Shown: piece after piece, positions 25,501 through 36,809 of the stretch
How the letters are laid out: the number at the start of each line of letters is the position of its first letter
Numbering within the stretch: position 1 is the stretch's first letter
Source of the DNA: Spirodela intermedia
Lineage: Eukaryota > Streptophyta > Magnoliopsida > Alismatales > Araceae
Assembly (NCBI GenBank): GCA_902729315.2
Contig: LR746266.1
Span: 2,862,759 to 2,926,758 of the forward strand
DNA: 64,000 nt
Reading direction: 5' to 3'
Program-made: the position numbers and the translations under genes
The notes under the pieces: model-generated
Told to the model about the DNA's origin: nothing
The model's input: only the letters and a program-made list of their open reading frames with translations
Database searches by the model: none

Positions 25501-26562
25501 TTAAAAACGGCCACCGCTGGCGTGTTCTTTTTCTTCCTCCTCCTCCGCCGCCGCCGCCGCCGCCGCCGCCGGAGGCGGCGGGGAAGAAGAAGAAGAAGAA
25601 GAGATGAAGAGCTTGAGGTCGTCGATGAGGGACTGGAACTTACTTGGGTCGTAGAGTTCGATGCCATGGAAACCGTCGGCGTCGAACAGCGTCACCAGCT
25701 TCGCCGCCTGGTGGCGGAGCTCCGCCGCGAGGGCCCTCAGGCGGTCGATGAGCGGGTCCCCGAGGTAGCACCGGATGAGGCATCTCGGCAGCCACCGGCG
25801 CCGCCGCCAGTGGTGATGGCGGAGCAAGGGGTTGCAGAAAGGGTGGTCCCTGTCGGTACCCTCCGGGAGGGCGAGCTCCCAGAGAAGGTCGTTGATCGGG
25901 AGGTCCGTCGACGTCTCCGAGGGTGTCCTGGCGGCGCCGCCGAAGAAGGGCTCGTTGAAGACGACCCCTCGGATCTCCAGCGGCCGCAGGTCTTCTTCCC
26001 CCTCCGCTAGGAGGCGATGGAGAGCGTGGTAGACTATGTTGCCGCCGGAGGAGCTGCCGAGGAGGAAGCACCGGGAGAAGTCTGCGCGGCGGCCGGAGAG
26101 CCACGGTGGCGGCGCCGCCTGGTCGGCTGCTGCGGCGGCCTGGTGGCGGAGCCAGAGGAGGGCGGCGACGGCATCGTCATGGGCGGCGGGGAGGCGGTGC
26201 TCGGGGGCGAGGCGGTGCTGTAGGGCAACGACGACGGCGGGGAGCTCGCCGGCGAAGCGGCGGCAGGAGCTGAGGAAGGGGCCGATTTCGGCGTTGAAGA
26301 TGATGAAGCCGCCGCCGGGGACGTAGAACACCACCGGGAGCGGCGGCGCCGCCGGGTCGCAGCCCGGGAGGAAGATCCAGAGGTGGGTGCCGTGGGAGGG
26401 GTTGAGGGGGACCTTCTCGACGGCGACGGCGGCAGCGGCGGTGGAGGAGGCGGCGCCGCCGGGGGGGAGGAGGCGGAGCAGATTGCTGCGGTTGAGGGTG
26501 CCGTCGGGGTTGAGGCTTGCACGGAGGAGATCGTAGGGGTCCATTGGCGGCACCGCCGCCAT
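25501..26562 (-). CDS. CXE8-like carboxylesterase, oxyanion His replaced by Pro
   Basis: A single-exon alpha/beta hydrolase of 353 residues. It opens MAAVPPMDPYDLL, typical of CXE8/9-like plant carboxylesterases, which hydrolyse small esters. The nucleophile elbow GSSSGGN (Ser171), the Asp in YLGDPLIDR and the His in DGFHGIE give an intact Ser-Asp-His triad. HRLAPEHRLPAAHDDAV and FNEPFFGG are family motifs. The oxyanion motif normally read as HGGGF is PGGGF here (Pro82), a one-base change of CAC to CCC. The C-terminus carries a Ser run, Pro4, Ala8 and Glu5 encoded by trinucleotide repeats, absent from the paralogue. The start at 26562 (GCGATGGCG context) is preferred; the second Met (26544) matches the paralogue's start, and an in-frame ATG at 26676 would add a Ser/Pro-rich leader. 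A similar gene lies 9 kb away on the same strand. It may have altered or reduced esterase activity. Confidence 0.9.
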   Translation of the reverse strand: MAAVPPMDPYDLLRASLNPDGTLNRSNLLRLLPPGGAASSTAAAAVAVEKVPLNPSHGTHLWIFLPGCDPAAPPLPVVFYVPGGGFIIFNAEIGPFLSSCRRFAGELPAVVVALQHRLAPEHRLPAAHDDAVAALLWLRHQAAAAADQAAPPPWLSGRRADFSRCFLLGSSSGGNIVYHALHRLLAEGEEDLRPLEIRGVVFNEPFFGGAARTPSETSTDLPINDLLWELALPEGTDRDHPFCNPLLRHHHWRRRRWLPRCLIRCYLGDPLIDRLRALAAELRHQAAKLVTLFDADGFHGIELYDPSKFQSLIDDLKLFISSSSSSSPPPPAAAAAAAAEEEEEKEHASGGRF

Positions 26563-26779
26563 CGCCGCTGCCCTGGATGGAGGAGGAAGAAGGCAAAAAG
26601 TCCACGGGACCAGGGAGGGAGTTGACAACGGCCTATGGAGGGGCGGGGGGATTTTCATGTCTCGAGGACCATGCATGCGGGGACCGAGAAAGATTCTAGG
26701 ACAATCTTGATACGTAGCAAAATGCCAAAAATGCCACGTGAAATGCTTAAAATGGGCTTTCTCGAGATGGGCCTAAACA

Positions 26780-26860
26780 GTTAATGGGTCGGATATCTCG
26801 TCCAAAGTACGAGATCGGTTAATGGGTCGGATATCCCTTACTTACCACGCACATTATATA
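26780..26860 (-). promoter_or_regulatory. Putative promoter of the first CXE gene with 18-bp direct repeat
   Basis: GTTAATGGGTCGGATATC occurs identically at 26780-26797 and 26818-26835. A TATATAA box reads on the minus strand at 26860-26854. If that box is used, transcription would begin near the distal repeat. Only the sequences are certain. Confidence 0.5.
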
Positions 26861-26905
26861 CAGACTGGCTTTTGAGTGGTCGCTTATATTGAGTGGGCCT
26901 AAATG

Positions 26906-28990
26906 TTTTTTGAGAGAACAAGTTACATGAGCTTAAATAGGTACTTTTGGTGAAGCAAGTATTCGAGCCAAAATTCTCAAGATGATATATCATCCATTGT
27001 ACGATGTTTGTGAGTTGAGGAGCAAAACAACTCTTCCAGATGATTGGATCCATGTATTAATTTGGGACAAGGTAGTTCTTGTAGTAAAATTAGGTTTTTG
27101 TGATAAGACATTAATTGTCTTATTTTTTGCTGTAATTTTGTATCTAATTTTGAAGTCAAAAATTGATAATCTTAGAAAAGCATTTATGATAATCTATAAG
27201 TATGAACTTAATTTTTGTAAATAATTTTTAAACTGTCCTAAGATGATAAATTTTGTTCCAAGATGAACTTGAGGCTACATTGGGTTGTAAATATAATTAA
27301 TTTTCTTTTGAGAAAATAATAATTTTATTTTAGGATGGCAAAGACAATAGTTATTAGTTCTAATTTGTAAATGGTCTTCAATTAGCCAATAGAGGATAAT
27401 GACTAGCTGACAAATACAATTGGCTTTTTTGTTGCATGATCACTACTCTTTGACTCCTCACTTAGAATCATCTACTTCTAATTCAAAGAGAAATGTTTAG
27501 TAGAGCTATTATCAAGTTTCTGGTGAAGATTGCCTTTAGTTGTAGAAATGTCACTTCAACTTTGGGCTTGAGTGAAAGATGTCTCTCTTAAATTATTGTG
27601 TAATTGGTCATAGAAGAGGTTGTAGTCTATAATGAAGTGATAGTAATAATTGTTCACCCCCAAAAAACCTTTCAATTCATCTAAATTATAGCAAGAGGGC
27701 CATTATTATGCTCATTCACCTTGTCTTGAATGATCATTGACAAACCATAGAGATATAATTTGACTAACTTTGAAATGACCTAAAACATATTATGATAGAC
27801 TGAGATCTTAGACATATCCTCTAGAAATACTCTCATTAACTTTGAAATGACTTGAAACAGACTCTAATAGTTAGATATACTGAACAAATCTCAAGTACAA
27901 ATTCTGATAATCAGAGATCCTGAACAAAGTTTAGGTATGATTGAACCACATTAAAGCCTCTTCTAGAAGGAAAGAGATATAAAATATCTTTTAGAAGTGA
28001 AAAGACATAAAATAGAAAATTACTTTTCAGACCTCAAGTCCATTGGTGACATACATGGGCTCTTTTTTTAGCACTTTTCACTTTATGACCTAAATTTAGG
28101 ATAAGAGGGCACAAATTTGTAGTTGAGACTTCAATTTGTATCTTGGGCTACATCAAAATCTCTCCTCAATTCAGATTGTAGGTTGCAACTCACCTGCATG
28201 AAATCACAATGTCAAATGATTCCTACTTTCAATATTTCTTGAACAAGATTCTCAATTCATATTTTTTGGAAAATAAGGATATCTAAATGGCTTAATGTTA
28301 TTGGACTTAGAGTTGAACTTAGAGGGATCACACGATCTGCTTTGTGATTAGAGGAAAGTATGATAATTTCTCCAAATATGTTGTGCCTCAAAGGTTGAGC
28401 TGTCCATGTATTTCTATTATGTCAATTGATAGAGTTAGATAATGATCTGTAATTTCTTTGTATTCTTGGACAAAGTTTTGAGAGAGATATTTGTCCTATG
28501 CCATATAGTATCCTCTTTGAAAATGACTCACTCCAAACCAACAATCAAAGCTAATGTCCAATGTTCAAAATCTAATTTGATTTTCTTCATCGAGCTCACC
28601 TATTTCATTCCCAAGATTACATCAACTATATCTGCAAGTAATATTACTAGGCTTTTGCAGTTTATGAATGCCTTAGGCTTGAATGTGACTTAACATATTT
28701 TGAAACCTTACACTTTCTCATCACTTCTTGTACCTATATAAAACTATAAGACATTGGTGATGAGAATGTTGAGTTATTATGCAATTTCTTGTGCTATAAA
28801 ATTATTAGTGTTATATTGAGAATTGTGATAGCTTCATTTTTAATTTTTTCTATGACTTTGATAACTCTCATTAGAAAGTCTTTGGTCAAGGAGTTAAAGT
28901 GATATTGCAAGATTGACGAAGGCTTCTTCTTCATACATCTTGTTGTAATTATCTTTCGCTTCATCATTTGGGTGATCATCTTCTTGGATA
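26906..28990 (-). mobile_element. Ty3/gypsy pol remnant, copy A
   Basis: This segment aligns by eye along most of its length with 38128-38261 plus 43362-44990, which is recognisable gypsy reverse transcriptase to RNase H sequence on the minus strand. Shared landmarks include the GAGAACAAGTTAC left end, an ATTTTGTATCTAATTT string (27132) and the CTTGTCTTGAATGA string (27720). All frames are broken, so no protein is made. The integrase side is missing relative to copy B: homology stops abruptly at 26906, about 50 bp from the CXE TATA-like box. Confidence 0.8.
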
Positions 28991-28997
28991 ACTAATA

Positions 28998-29860
28998 AGT
29001 CTTAATTGTCATGAGTTAATAATTAATTAATAATATATTTTACATCTTAACTCATGATAAATAGACTTATATTTATGTTAAATTAAAAAAAAGGTTTTTT
29101 ATGATTAATATAATTTTTGGTTAATTTTATGATTTTATGTAAATTTATATAATTTTTAGATTCATAAATTTGAATTAAAAAAAAAGGGTGAACCCATTGA
29201 CCAGCCAAAACTTGGCAATTGACCTAGGGGACATCGCATGTAGGTAAAATCCACATTTGGGGGAGCCACAAGTCGAGGGCTTGAGTAGGTAAAGACCCAT
29301 GTAGAACATGTGTGCATCACTTCCCTTTCACACATTGGCAACTAGTCAAGTATGGAGCAAGGAGTGGTCATACACGTGTGTATGTGGGGGTGAGCCACCT
29401 AGTTTAGCCCTCTCCCAACATGGTCTTGGCCATCTTGATTTGAGAGAAGGCATTTGAAAGGAAAATATTGTATAGACATTGATAAGTTTTCATTATCATG
29501 GATTAATAGTTAATAAATAATATAATTTTAGCCTTAACTCATAATAAATAAACTTATATTTATGTTAATTAGTTAATGTGATTTTTTGGTTAATTATATG
29601 ATTTTATATTATTTTATATGATTTTTATAATCTTGTTTTTTAAATAAATAAAGAAAAAGAAATAAAATAAAAAAAATAGAAAAAGGGGTGGACCTACTGG
29701 CTAACCAAGCCCACAAGTAGGTCGGAAGCATAGTAGGGGCGGAGCCACGAGTAGTGGCTCGACCAAGTATGGACCGATGGGGGCATGTGTGCACCACTCT
29801 CCTTCCACGTCACTAATGGCTAGCCAACTGTTGGGCAAAGACTAGTCATACACGTAGGAG
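28998..29860. repeat. Two-copy tandem repeat, about 480-bp unit
   Basis: Copy 1 (about 28998-29400) and copy 2 (about 29478-29860) share order and wording: AATAATATA with AACTCAT motifs, then TTTTTGGTTAAT, then an A-rich run, then GACC(A/T)..GCCA and a TGTGTGCA(T/C)CACT string, then AGTCATACACGT. They are imperfect, with indels in the A-rich part. No protein coding was seen. Confidence 0.82.
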
Positions 29861-29979
29861 AAAAGGACTCATTGCTTGAAAATATTTTATTACTATATAT
29901 TTGTCTAAAACTTCGATGTATAACCGACGTACAACCAACATACAACCGACGTACAACTTCGACGTCACATCTTCCTTAA

Positions 29980-32460
29980 AAAGGCTTTGAAGATTTTAAT
30001 ACATAAATTATCCTTTAGTTATAATAGAGATACCATGATGATGTCACTTTATAAAGGCATTAAAGTACTTATTTCAATCTCTCTCATACAGGTGGGTGAC
30101 TGACACAGGTTCGAATCCTCTTAGAACTAAAACTCGTATTTTTATTTGATTATCACAACTTTCTTGCAGATCGTTAGTAAAGGATTAAGCTATTAGAATT
30201 ATTAGATCATCGGCAAAAATTTTGTCAACACGATTCATAAAGCATTGTTACTAAAACTATTGAACAATTTATGATAAAGGATCGCGAATCCATCAAGTAA
30301 ATTATCTCCGATTGATCGATGAACAAGCCGTCATTAAGAAGAGGATGATTTGCTGGGAGACGAGTTGCCACCTCTTGAGAGTATACTAGATGTGATGAAG
30401 AGCCTCATCTTGCTATGTAGACATGAGGATGAAGCTCCTTGACACGCGCCCCACCTTTACTCAACCTCCTCTTTGTCGGGTGACAATTATTGAAAAGTCA
30501 CAAAGTCATCATTTTTGCGCTCTGTTGGGTGATATTCATCGAAGATGATTCAACGACCCATTTTATTAATCTTTAGACTTCACAAGAAGATCTAGATGTT
30601 ACCCGTGTCATCCCTATTCAAAGTGAGCCTTCGAGGCCATGGACACTACATGACAATTTTTTTGAATGCTTAGAATTCTGGTGCATCACTAACGCATCGT
30701 TGTCCCAATGTTGAAACCTTATTTTCTTACTTTTAACTTACTTTTTACTTTATTTAGTGATAATTTATGTGATTTAAATTTACCAAGCTATTCTTCATTC
30801 AATTACAATTATTTAAACTTTTACATATTTTAATTTGATCAATTAAATCGTATGTAAATATTTATGTAAGAATTACTAGGTAGAACTTTATCTCCACTTA
30901 ATTCGCATTTGTCAGGCGTTGACGTCATCTTGATGTCCGCACCCTTATTTTCCTTTTTCGTAAATTTTAAATATATTTTATTTTTATTTCTTAATATAAA
31001 ATTTATAAAAAAATGTATTCTTTGAGATTTTTTTTGAAAATTATCCAATATTATATTACATCCCTTTGATTGATTGAATTTTTTTCACTATTTTTTGATT
31101 TTTTATTGAATTATAATTGATATATTTGTTCAAAAATACTTCTAAATATTCAAAAATTGATATTTTCTAGTTTTATAAATTTTAAATTTGCGTGATTTAC
31201 TATACAATGACTAAGTCACGTTAGACATATATGGATCAAAGATTATGAAATAGTTGATGTGGGACTAAACCCATACTAACATTCGTTAGTGATATTTTAA
31301 GTATTTTAATACCAAAAATACCATTACATTATAAGAAAGAAATATACTTATGACGTCATTAGGTTAAGGGTATTGGAGTAATTCACTAATTGTATCTCAC
31401 GTAGTCAAGCATTTGGCTAAGGTTTGAATCCCACTAGAACCAAAACTCACATTTTTATCTATTTTACTCATGATTTTTCTGCGAAACTCTAATCAACAAT
31501 CAAGCCACTAGAATCGCTCAATCATCAATGTAAACTTCATCAACAATGTTTATTAATGATTTTTACCAACTGATTGAGGATTCTAGATGAAAAGATAATA
31601 AATTAATTAAAAAAATCATCTTTAATTGTTCAATGAAAGTGTCGTTATCGAGAGTAAGATGATCAATCGAGAGATGAGTTGTCATCTCTTAGAGCATACT
31701 GAATGTGATATGAGCTTTATCTCATTGTGTGGACTTGAGGAAGAAGCTCCCTAAAATACACGCTACCTCCAAGTAACTCATCTTCAGAAGGTGAAAGTTG
31801 CGAAAAAACTTATTGCTGCTGAACATTCACTTCTTCGGGTGACAATTGTTAGAGATGCTTTATTGACATCCATTACCAATTCTAGACTTTGCAAATGGAT
31901 CTTGAGATTGTCCACATCGTGAATGTTTAAAGAGAGCCTTTAGCACCATGTACATCAAACAATAATACTATTAAATGCTTAGAATTCAAGTGATCATTGT
32001 TGTGACGGTGGAACTCTATCGTACCTTTTTAAACTTGATAATCTTTAAATTAATGAGATTTGGTATGATTTCAACTTTCATAACTCTTCTTTAGTTAATT
32101 ATGTTTCTTTTAGATTTTATAGATCTTAATTTGATCCATTAAATCGTTTTTAATTATTTATAGAATAATGATCAGGTAAAACTCTATTTTCCTTTGTCAT
32201 TAATTTTTCAATAGATTTTCTCTTTAACGTTTAGTTTAAAAATCATAAAAACTCATATTCTTCAAGAAAAAATCTAAAATTTTATATGATATTATCTTGC
32301 ATCTTGTCATCAATTTAAAATATTTAAAATATGTTTTGAGTTTTTTATCGAATTATAATTAATATATTCTTATTGAAAAACTTCTAAAAATTAATATTTT
32401 ATAATTTTATAAAATCTAAATTTACGTAATTTATTATAAAATAATTTATTTATGTCAACA
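29980..32460. repeat. Two-copy tandem repeat, about 1.3-kb unit
   Basis: Unit 1 (about 29980-31215) and unit 2 (about 31290-32460) can be matched throughout. Anchors are GGTTCGAATCC (30108) versus GGTTTGAATCCC (31421), the GAGACGAGTTG/GAGATGAGTTG block (30358/31675), the AATTTGATC block (30832/32131) and the TTGAATTATAATTGATATAT block near the ends. The period is about 1.31 kb. The GGTTCGAATCC string matches a tRNA B-box, but no tRNA fold or A-box was found. Identity of the unit is unknown; it may be internal sequence of a non-coding retroelement. Confidence 0.8.
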
Positions 32461-32559
32461 ACCAAGATATTTAGCTCACTAAATTAGCGATAGCTTGGAT
32501 GATATTTTTGATTGCAAGAAACACATATTCTTTGGGTATAACATACTTGTATTTTAGTA

Positions 32560-33385
32560 AAAGTAAAGTTGATTACCTTACTGTCCTAAATTTGGTGCTT
32601 AAGGGTTAGTTGAGGTGTTCGTTACATTTTCCTAAACACCTATGATCTCCATGATATGGAGAGAGGAGTTTAGGTCCCTACTATTTGAGTAGGGAGTTAT
32701 TCATAGCAATTTCTTTAGAGGTTCCAAAATTTTGAATTTTACTAATACTATCATGACCTTTAATGGCACAGTTTTTCAATTTGATCTTTTGAGTTATTCA
32801 TATTATCGTCTTCAACCCATAGGTTTGAGAAGACAAATCTTTTGTAAATATCATTTCTTAATCTTTTGAGAACAGTTGATCTCAAAGATGCAGGGAGGTC
32901 ATTAAAAACTAATGTCATAAGTTCAAATTCTTCTTGGTATTAAGTTATAGAACCTTATTGTTTAATTTCAATTGAGAGAGCTTGTTTAATTGAAATTAAA
33001 ACTTTCCTAGCATTTGGTGCCTCAAGACTTCTCAATTCTTGAAGGGTTCTCATGTGCCCACACACATAAAACCACACAAATGTTTTACCTTCCATACTTC
33101 ATCAATAGTAAGTTTCTTGGCTGCTATAAACTAATACATCAAAAAGAATAATTCTACACGAAAAATTCATCCTTTGAATATCTTAAGCTTCTGGCCACCT
33201 TCAATGTTGAGATTCAGAGTCAAAGAAGTGGTTGTGGTCATTCCCCAATGATACAATCGTTTTAATTTGAGTCACTAATATCTTTGTAGGTTTACATTGG
33301 ACATGCTTGACTGATTTTGCCCCAAGTCCAACCCTCCAGATTATCAACATGATTTTCGTCTATATAATTTTAGGACATTGGGAAC
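32560..33385 (-). mobile_element. Ty3/gypsy gag remnant, copy C
   Basis: This is homologous by eye to 49125-49692: shared landmarks are GAGAAGACAAATCT, CATCAAAAAGAATAATTCTA and ATTATCAACATGATTTT. Read on the minus strand it resembles a gypsy Gag region with a G-W-I-F/V-E-F pattern. It is broken by stops. It sits on the same strand as the pol remnant and would be its 5' end, separated by the tandem repeats at 29.0-32.5 kb. Confidence 0.7.
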
Positions 33386-33389
33386 CTAG

Positions 33390-34751
33390 GTAGTGACATA
33401 GCACCTCAACAACATATACCAAATAATTCAGCTATTATTTGATGGCCGAAATATCCTAGTAATGTGCTAGCAACATATTCCAATTGTTGCTTAATGGCTG
33501 GCATTTATCCTTGTGGTGCTTGTTGATGCATCATTCAATTGCATCGCATGAACTCTTAAATTAAATATGCATTTTAACTCTTCCAACCTATACTTAAATA
33601 TAAATTTTTAAAGGTAAAATCATTAGAAAAAATCATTTATTGGTGAAAATGGTATATTTTCAATGCTGGGAATTTTTTCTGATTTAACTATGAATTGGCT
33701 GCAGAAGAAGGCCTATTAACTAGCATCAACGTTTGGAGAAAGGCGCTCATTACTAACTTCATTAATGAGGCAAGTAAGAAGCTTGGAAAGGAGCCTAATA
33801 GAATGCCCATTACGAGGATTAGAAAGGCGTTGTGGGAGACTGACTGTGCAGTGAGGTGACAGCAAGGGTATGTGAGGTGACAAAGTAGGCCGACAACAGA
33901 GGGCAGGGGACGTTGTGGCAGCATGCCCGTGAACTCTCCCTCAACTATTGGGTGACACAGTAGAGTAGTGGCAGCAAGCGGTGAGACGGTGCTGTTGTGG
34001 CGACCTGCATCACAACAGAGGTTGCAAAAATCCAGAAATATCAACGAGTTCTCATGAGCGACAGGTGGGGGTAAGGTTAATGACGGCAACATGCACGACA
34101 TGGTGGATACCAAGAATCTCCTCTCCCCTCTGGACGACCTGTGGGGGACTGACTGTGCAGTGAACATGGAACTTTAAATTTGTTAATGTTACTTTAAGCT
34201 TATTTCGTGGTCTACCTTCACTTTACACTTTATTAATGGTGTGGTTGACATGCACACAATAGAATTGAATGTTGGTTTTCCTTTTCATTTTCTTTGATTT
34301 TGTGAACATTATGTATGCGTTCAGAACCTCTACATTGTCTTGTGTCTGCCCTTGTGTGACAGACAAGGAAGAGATTCGATGGTAACTTTTATTCACAGCT
34401 TAATTTACTCCAAGGTTGAATGTCTTCTATATTTTTAGTATTGTAGTTGAACACAATAGTTTCTCTCTCTCTCATTCTCTCTCCTTATCCTTCACGGTGC
34501 TGATTAATAAATTAAATATTAGAGAGCAAAATTTGACATTTAAATTGACAACCATCCTTGAGGATCAACATGAACCCACTATAACATATAATTTTAATTT
34601 CTATCTTGAGTTCAGTATTTTTTAAAAAAAAATTAACATCTTCTAATTCAATGATTAGGAGGTGAATCAGTGCTTTGATGAGGTTGCAGCATTGTGCTGT
34701 AGTATGAGGAGATTTAGGTATAATTCTTCAAACTCCTTCAAGTGCGCTATC

Positions 34752-34829
<78 letters not shown>

Positions 34830-35330
34830 AGGTCTGAAAAAAGACTTCTACTAGAGATATCATGTAAGAAGAAAGACATAGCACATGATAAAACGGGCGA
34901 AGAGTATGCGAGATGACTTAGATGACTTAGATAGAACAAAGCTCAACATGCCTTCCCTTGAGCACATGGCTTATTTTTATAAGTATTAGTGGGTTAGTAA
35001 TGACACACATGATTTCTGAGAGCTTTTATAAACCACCACCTCCATTGTCTAATGGCCTCTTAATTGCTGATGCTTGACTCTTCCATGCAATGTTCATGTT
35101 CAGCTATGATGTGGACGATAGGGTGTCATGAGTATCTTACAAGGATAGATGATCCTTGTTGGACAAGACCTCCAACTTGTAGAAGAAATTATTCCATTGC
35201 ACTGATAGTTAAGATGCATGGATCCTCTACAAGATCCCACATCCATCTATCCATCTAGAGAGACAGACAAGAGAGAGATAGAGATAGAGAAGACAAAAAA
35301 GTGATAGAGACATAGAGGAAAGAAAGAGAG
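33390..35330. other. Intergenic region with long (GA)37 tract
   Basis: A 159-codon minus-strand frame (33688-34167) shows no recognisable domain and contains internal direct repeats (GACTGACTGTGCAGTGA at about 33838 and 34145). The rest is AT-rich with a pure GA tract at 34754-34827. A mixed GA/CATAGAG stretch near 35260-35335 leads into the minisatellite. Confidence 0.55.
34754..34827. repeat. (GA)n microsatellite, about 37 units
   Basis: The longest uninterrupted dinucleotide run in the window. It creates spurious Glu-Arg and Ser-Leu repeat frames on the two strands. Confidence 0.97.
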
Positions 35331-35332
35331 AG

Positions 35333-35488
35333 ATATCACATACACAATTCATTTGATATTCTATGGGATGAACATCCGGAAGCAGCATTATAAAATTGGA
35401 ACAAAGAGAGAGAGAGAGAGAGATCACACGGTCACAAGTTCAGTTTTTTAGGGGATGATCATAATGAAGCAGCATGGATTATACTGGA
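35333..35488. repeat. Paired (GA)n-GATCACAC minisatellite, unit 1 copies
   Basis: Two units of about 67 bp (35333-35400 and 35423-35488) contain a TCACA start, a TTCA/TTCAGTTTT centre, a GGGATGA(A/T)CAT string, (G)AAGCAGCAT and an A(A/C)TGGA end. They are separated by a GA tract. The same pair recurs at 49753-49943. The units do not encode a protein. Confidence 0.85.
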
Positions 35489-35654
35489 AAAGAGCGTTGA
35501 ATTACCGAGAGATGAATCCAGCTCGCAGGGTTGACTAGAGCAAGGACCTGCAAGTCCGTCGATGCCATGAATCTTGGGCTTGTGCCTTTGGTGAATCGTC
35601 TTCGGGTGCCTTGACTCGTATCGTCTCCAGCAGAAGCAGAAGTGATTCTCACAT

Positions 35655-36809
35655 CTAATGGTGCTTTATAATCTGCTGGTGAGGAATTAGGGTTTTGATC
35701 ATCCGTTGCAGGGGGGAGATGGCGGGCAATGGTGGAGGAACGGGCGGTCTGTACCTGGAGATGGAACCGGCGGCGGAAGGCGAGGAGGGGGAGGAGAAGA
35801 TGAACTGCTTGACGTCGGCGAGGAAGGTGTCGGACTGGCCGGGGTCGAAGATATCCACGCAATGGAAGCCCTCCCTGTCGAGCAGCGCCACCGTGCCCTC
35901 TGCCTGCTCCGCCAGAATCGCCACCAGATCCCGCTGCCGGTCGATCAGCGGGTCTCCTAGGAAGCCCCGTACTAGGCATCTCGGCAGCAGCGGCGGCTGC
36001 TCACGGCGATGGTGGAGGCGCCGCCGGTGGTGGAGCATGGGGTTGCAGAAGGCGTGGTCTCGGTCGGCGCCTTCGGGAAGGGAGAGCTCCCACAGGAGGT
36101 CGGTGATAGGAAGGGGGAGGATCTTGTCTTCGATCATCGCCTTCTCCGACGGCGTCCTCTCCACGCCGCCGAAGAACGGCTGGTTCAGGATGAGGCCGCG
36201 GATCTGAAGCGGGCTGAGGTTCTGAGGATCCTCCACCAGCAGCCTCCGCGCGGCGTGGTAGACGATGTTGCCGCCGGCGCTGGTGCCGGAGAGGAAGCAG
36301 CGGGAGAAGTCCGCGCGGGCTAGCCACGGATCTGCTTCCTCGGATCCAGGCCTTGGTGGCGAGATTGCGGCGGCGGCCTGGTTGCGGAGCCAGAGGATGG
36401 CGGCGACGGCGTCGTCATAGGCGGCGGGGAGGCGGTGCTCGGGAGCGAGACGGTACTCGACGGCGACGACGATGGCGGGGAGCTCGGCGGCGACGCGGCT
36501 GCACATCTTGTGGAACGGCGTGGAGGCGGCGCTGAAGAGGACGAATCCGCCGCCGTGGAAATCGACTACGAGGGGTAACGATCGCCGGTGATCATCGCCT
36601 CCTTCGCCACCGCTGGGGAGGAAGATCCTGAGCCAGGTCCCCAACCTAGGGTCGAGAGGGACATCCTTGGAGAGGGAGCTTTGGGGCGGCGGCGCCGCGG
36701 CATCGCCGGTGAGGGGCAAATTGGAGGGAGGAGAGACGGCGAATACAGCTCGGCGTCTGAGGCTGGCGCCGTTGATCCGGTTGATCCCGAGAAGCTTGTA
36801 GGGATCCAT
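35655..36809 (-). CDS. CXE8-like carboxylesterase with intact catalytic motifs
   Basis: A single-exon frame of 384 residues beginning MDPYKLLGINR, a plant CXE (alpha/beta hydrolase fold-3) family member. The oxyanion motif HGGGF is intact (85-89), the nucleophile elbow is GTSAGG, and the acid and base lie in FLGDPLIDRQ and EGFHCVDIFD. YRLAPEHRLPAAYDDAV and NQPFFGG are conserved family blocks. CXE proteins hydrolyse short-chain or hormone-like esters; some relatives act as hormone receptors (GID1), but the full catalytic triad argues for an enzyme here. The substrate cannot be told. The ATG at 36809 is the only sensible start, directly before DPYKLL. The last about 40 residues look non-homologous and Pro-rich; an AG/GTACAG inside the frame near 35744 could be a splice donor, so the true C-terminus may differ. 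It is the closest relative of the gene at 25501-26562. Confidence 0.9.
   Translation of the reverse strand: MDPYKLLGINRINGASLRRRAVFAVSPPSNLPLTGDAAAPPPQSSLSKDVPLDPRLGTWLRIFLPSGGEGGDDHRRSLPLVVDFHGGGFVLFSAASTPFHKMCSRVAAELPAIVVAVEYRLAPEHRLPAAYDDAVAAILWLRNQAAAAISPPRPGSEEADPWLARADFSRCFLSGTSAGGNIVYHAARRLLVEDPQNLSPLQIRGLILNQPFFGGVERTPSEKAMIEDKILPLPITDLLWELSLPEGADRDHAFCNPMLHHRRRLHHRREQPPLLPRCLVRGFLGDPLIDRQRDLVAILAEQAEGTVALLDREGFHCVDIFDPGQSDTFLADVKQFIFSSPSSPSAAGSISRYRPPVPPPLPAISPLQRMIKTLIPHQQIIKHH

Noticed and set aside
25459-26010. 183-codon plus-strand frame opposite the first CXE
   Set aside because: It is the antisense shadow of a GC-rich coding region; the minus frame matches the esterase family and this one is Arg-rich without motifs.
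30108-30118. GGTTCGAATCC as a tRNA gene
   Set aside because: It matches a B-box but there is no acceptor stem, anticodon arm or A-box at the expected distance.
33688-34167. 159-codon minus-strand frame
   Set aside because: No recognisable domain, repetitive internal sequence and retroelement neighbourhood; probably chance.
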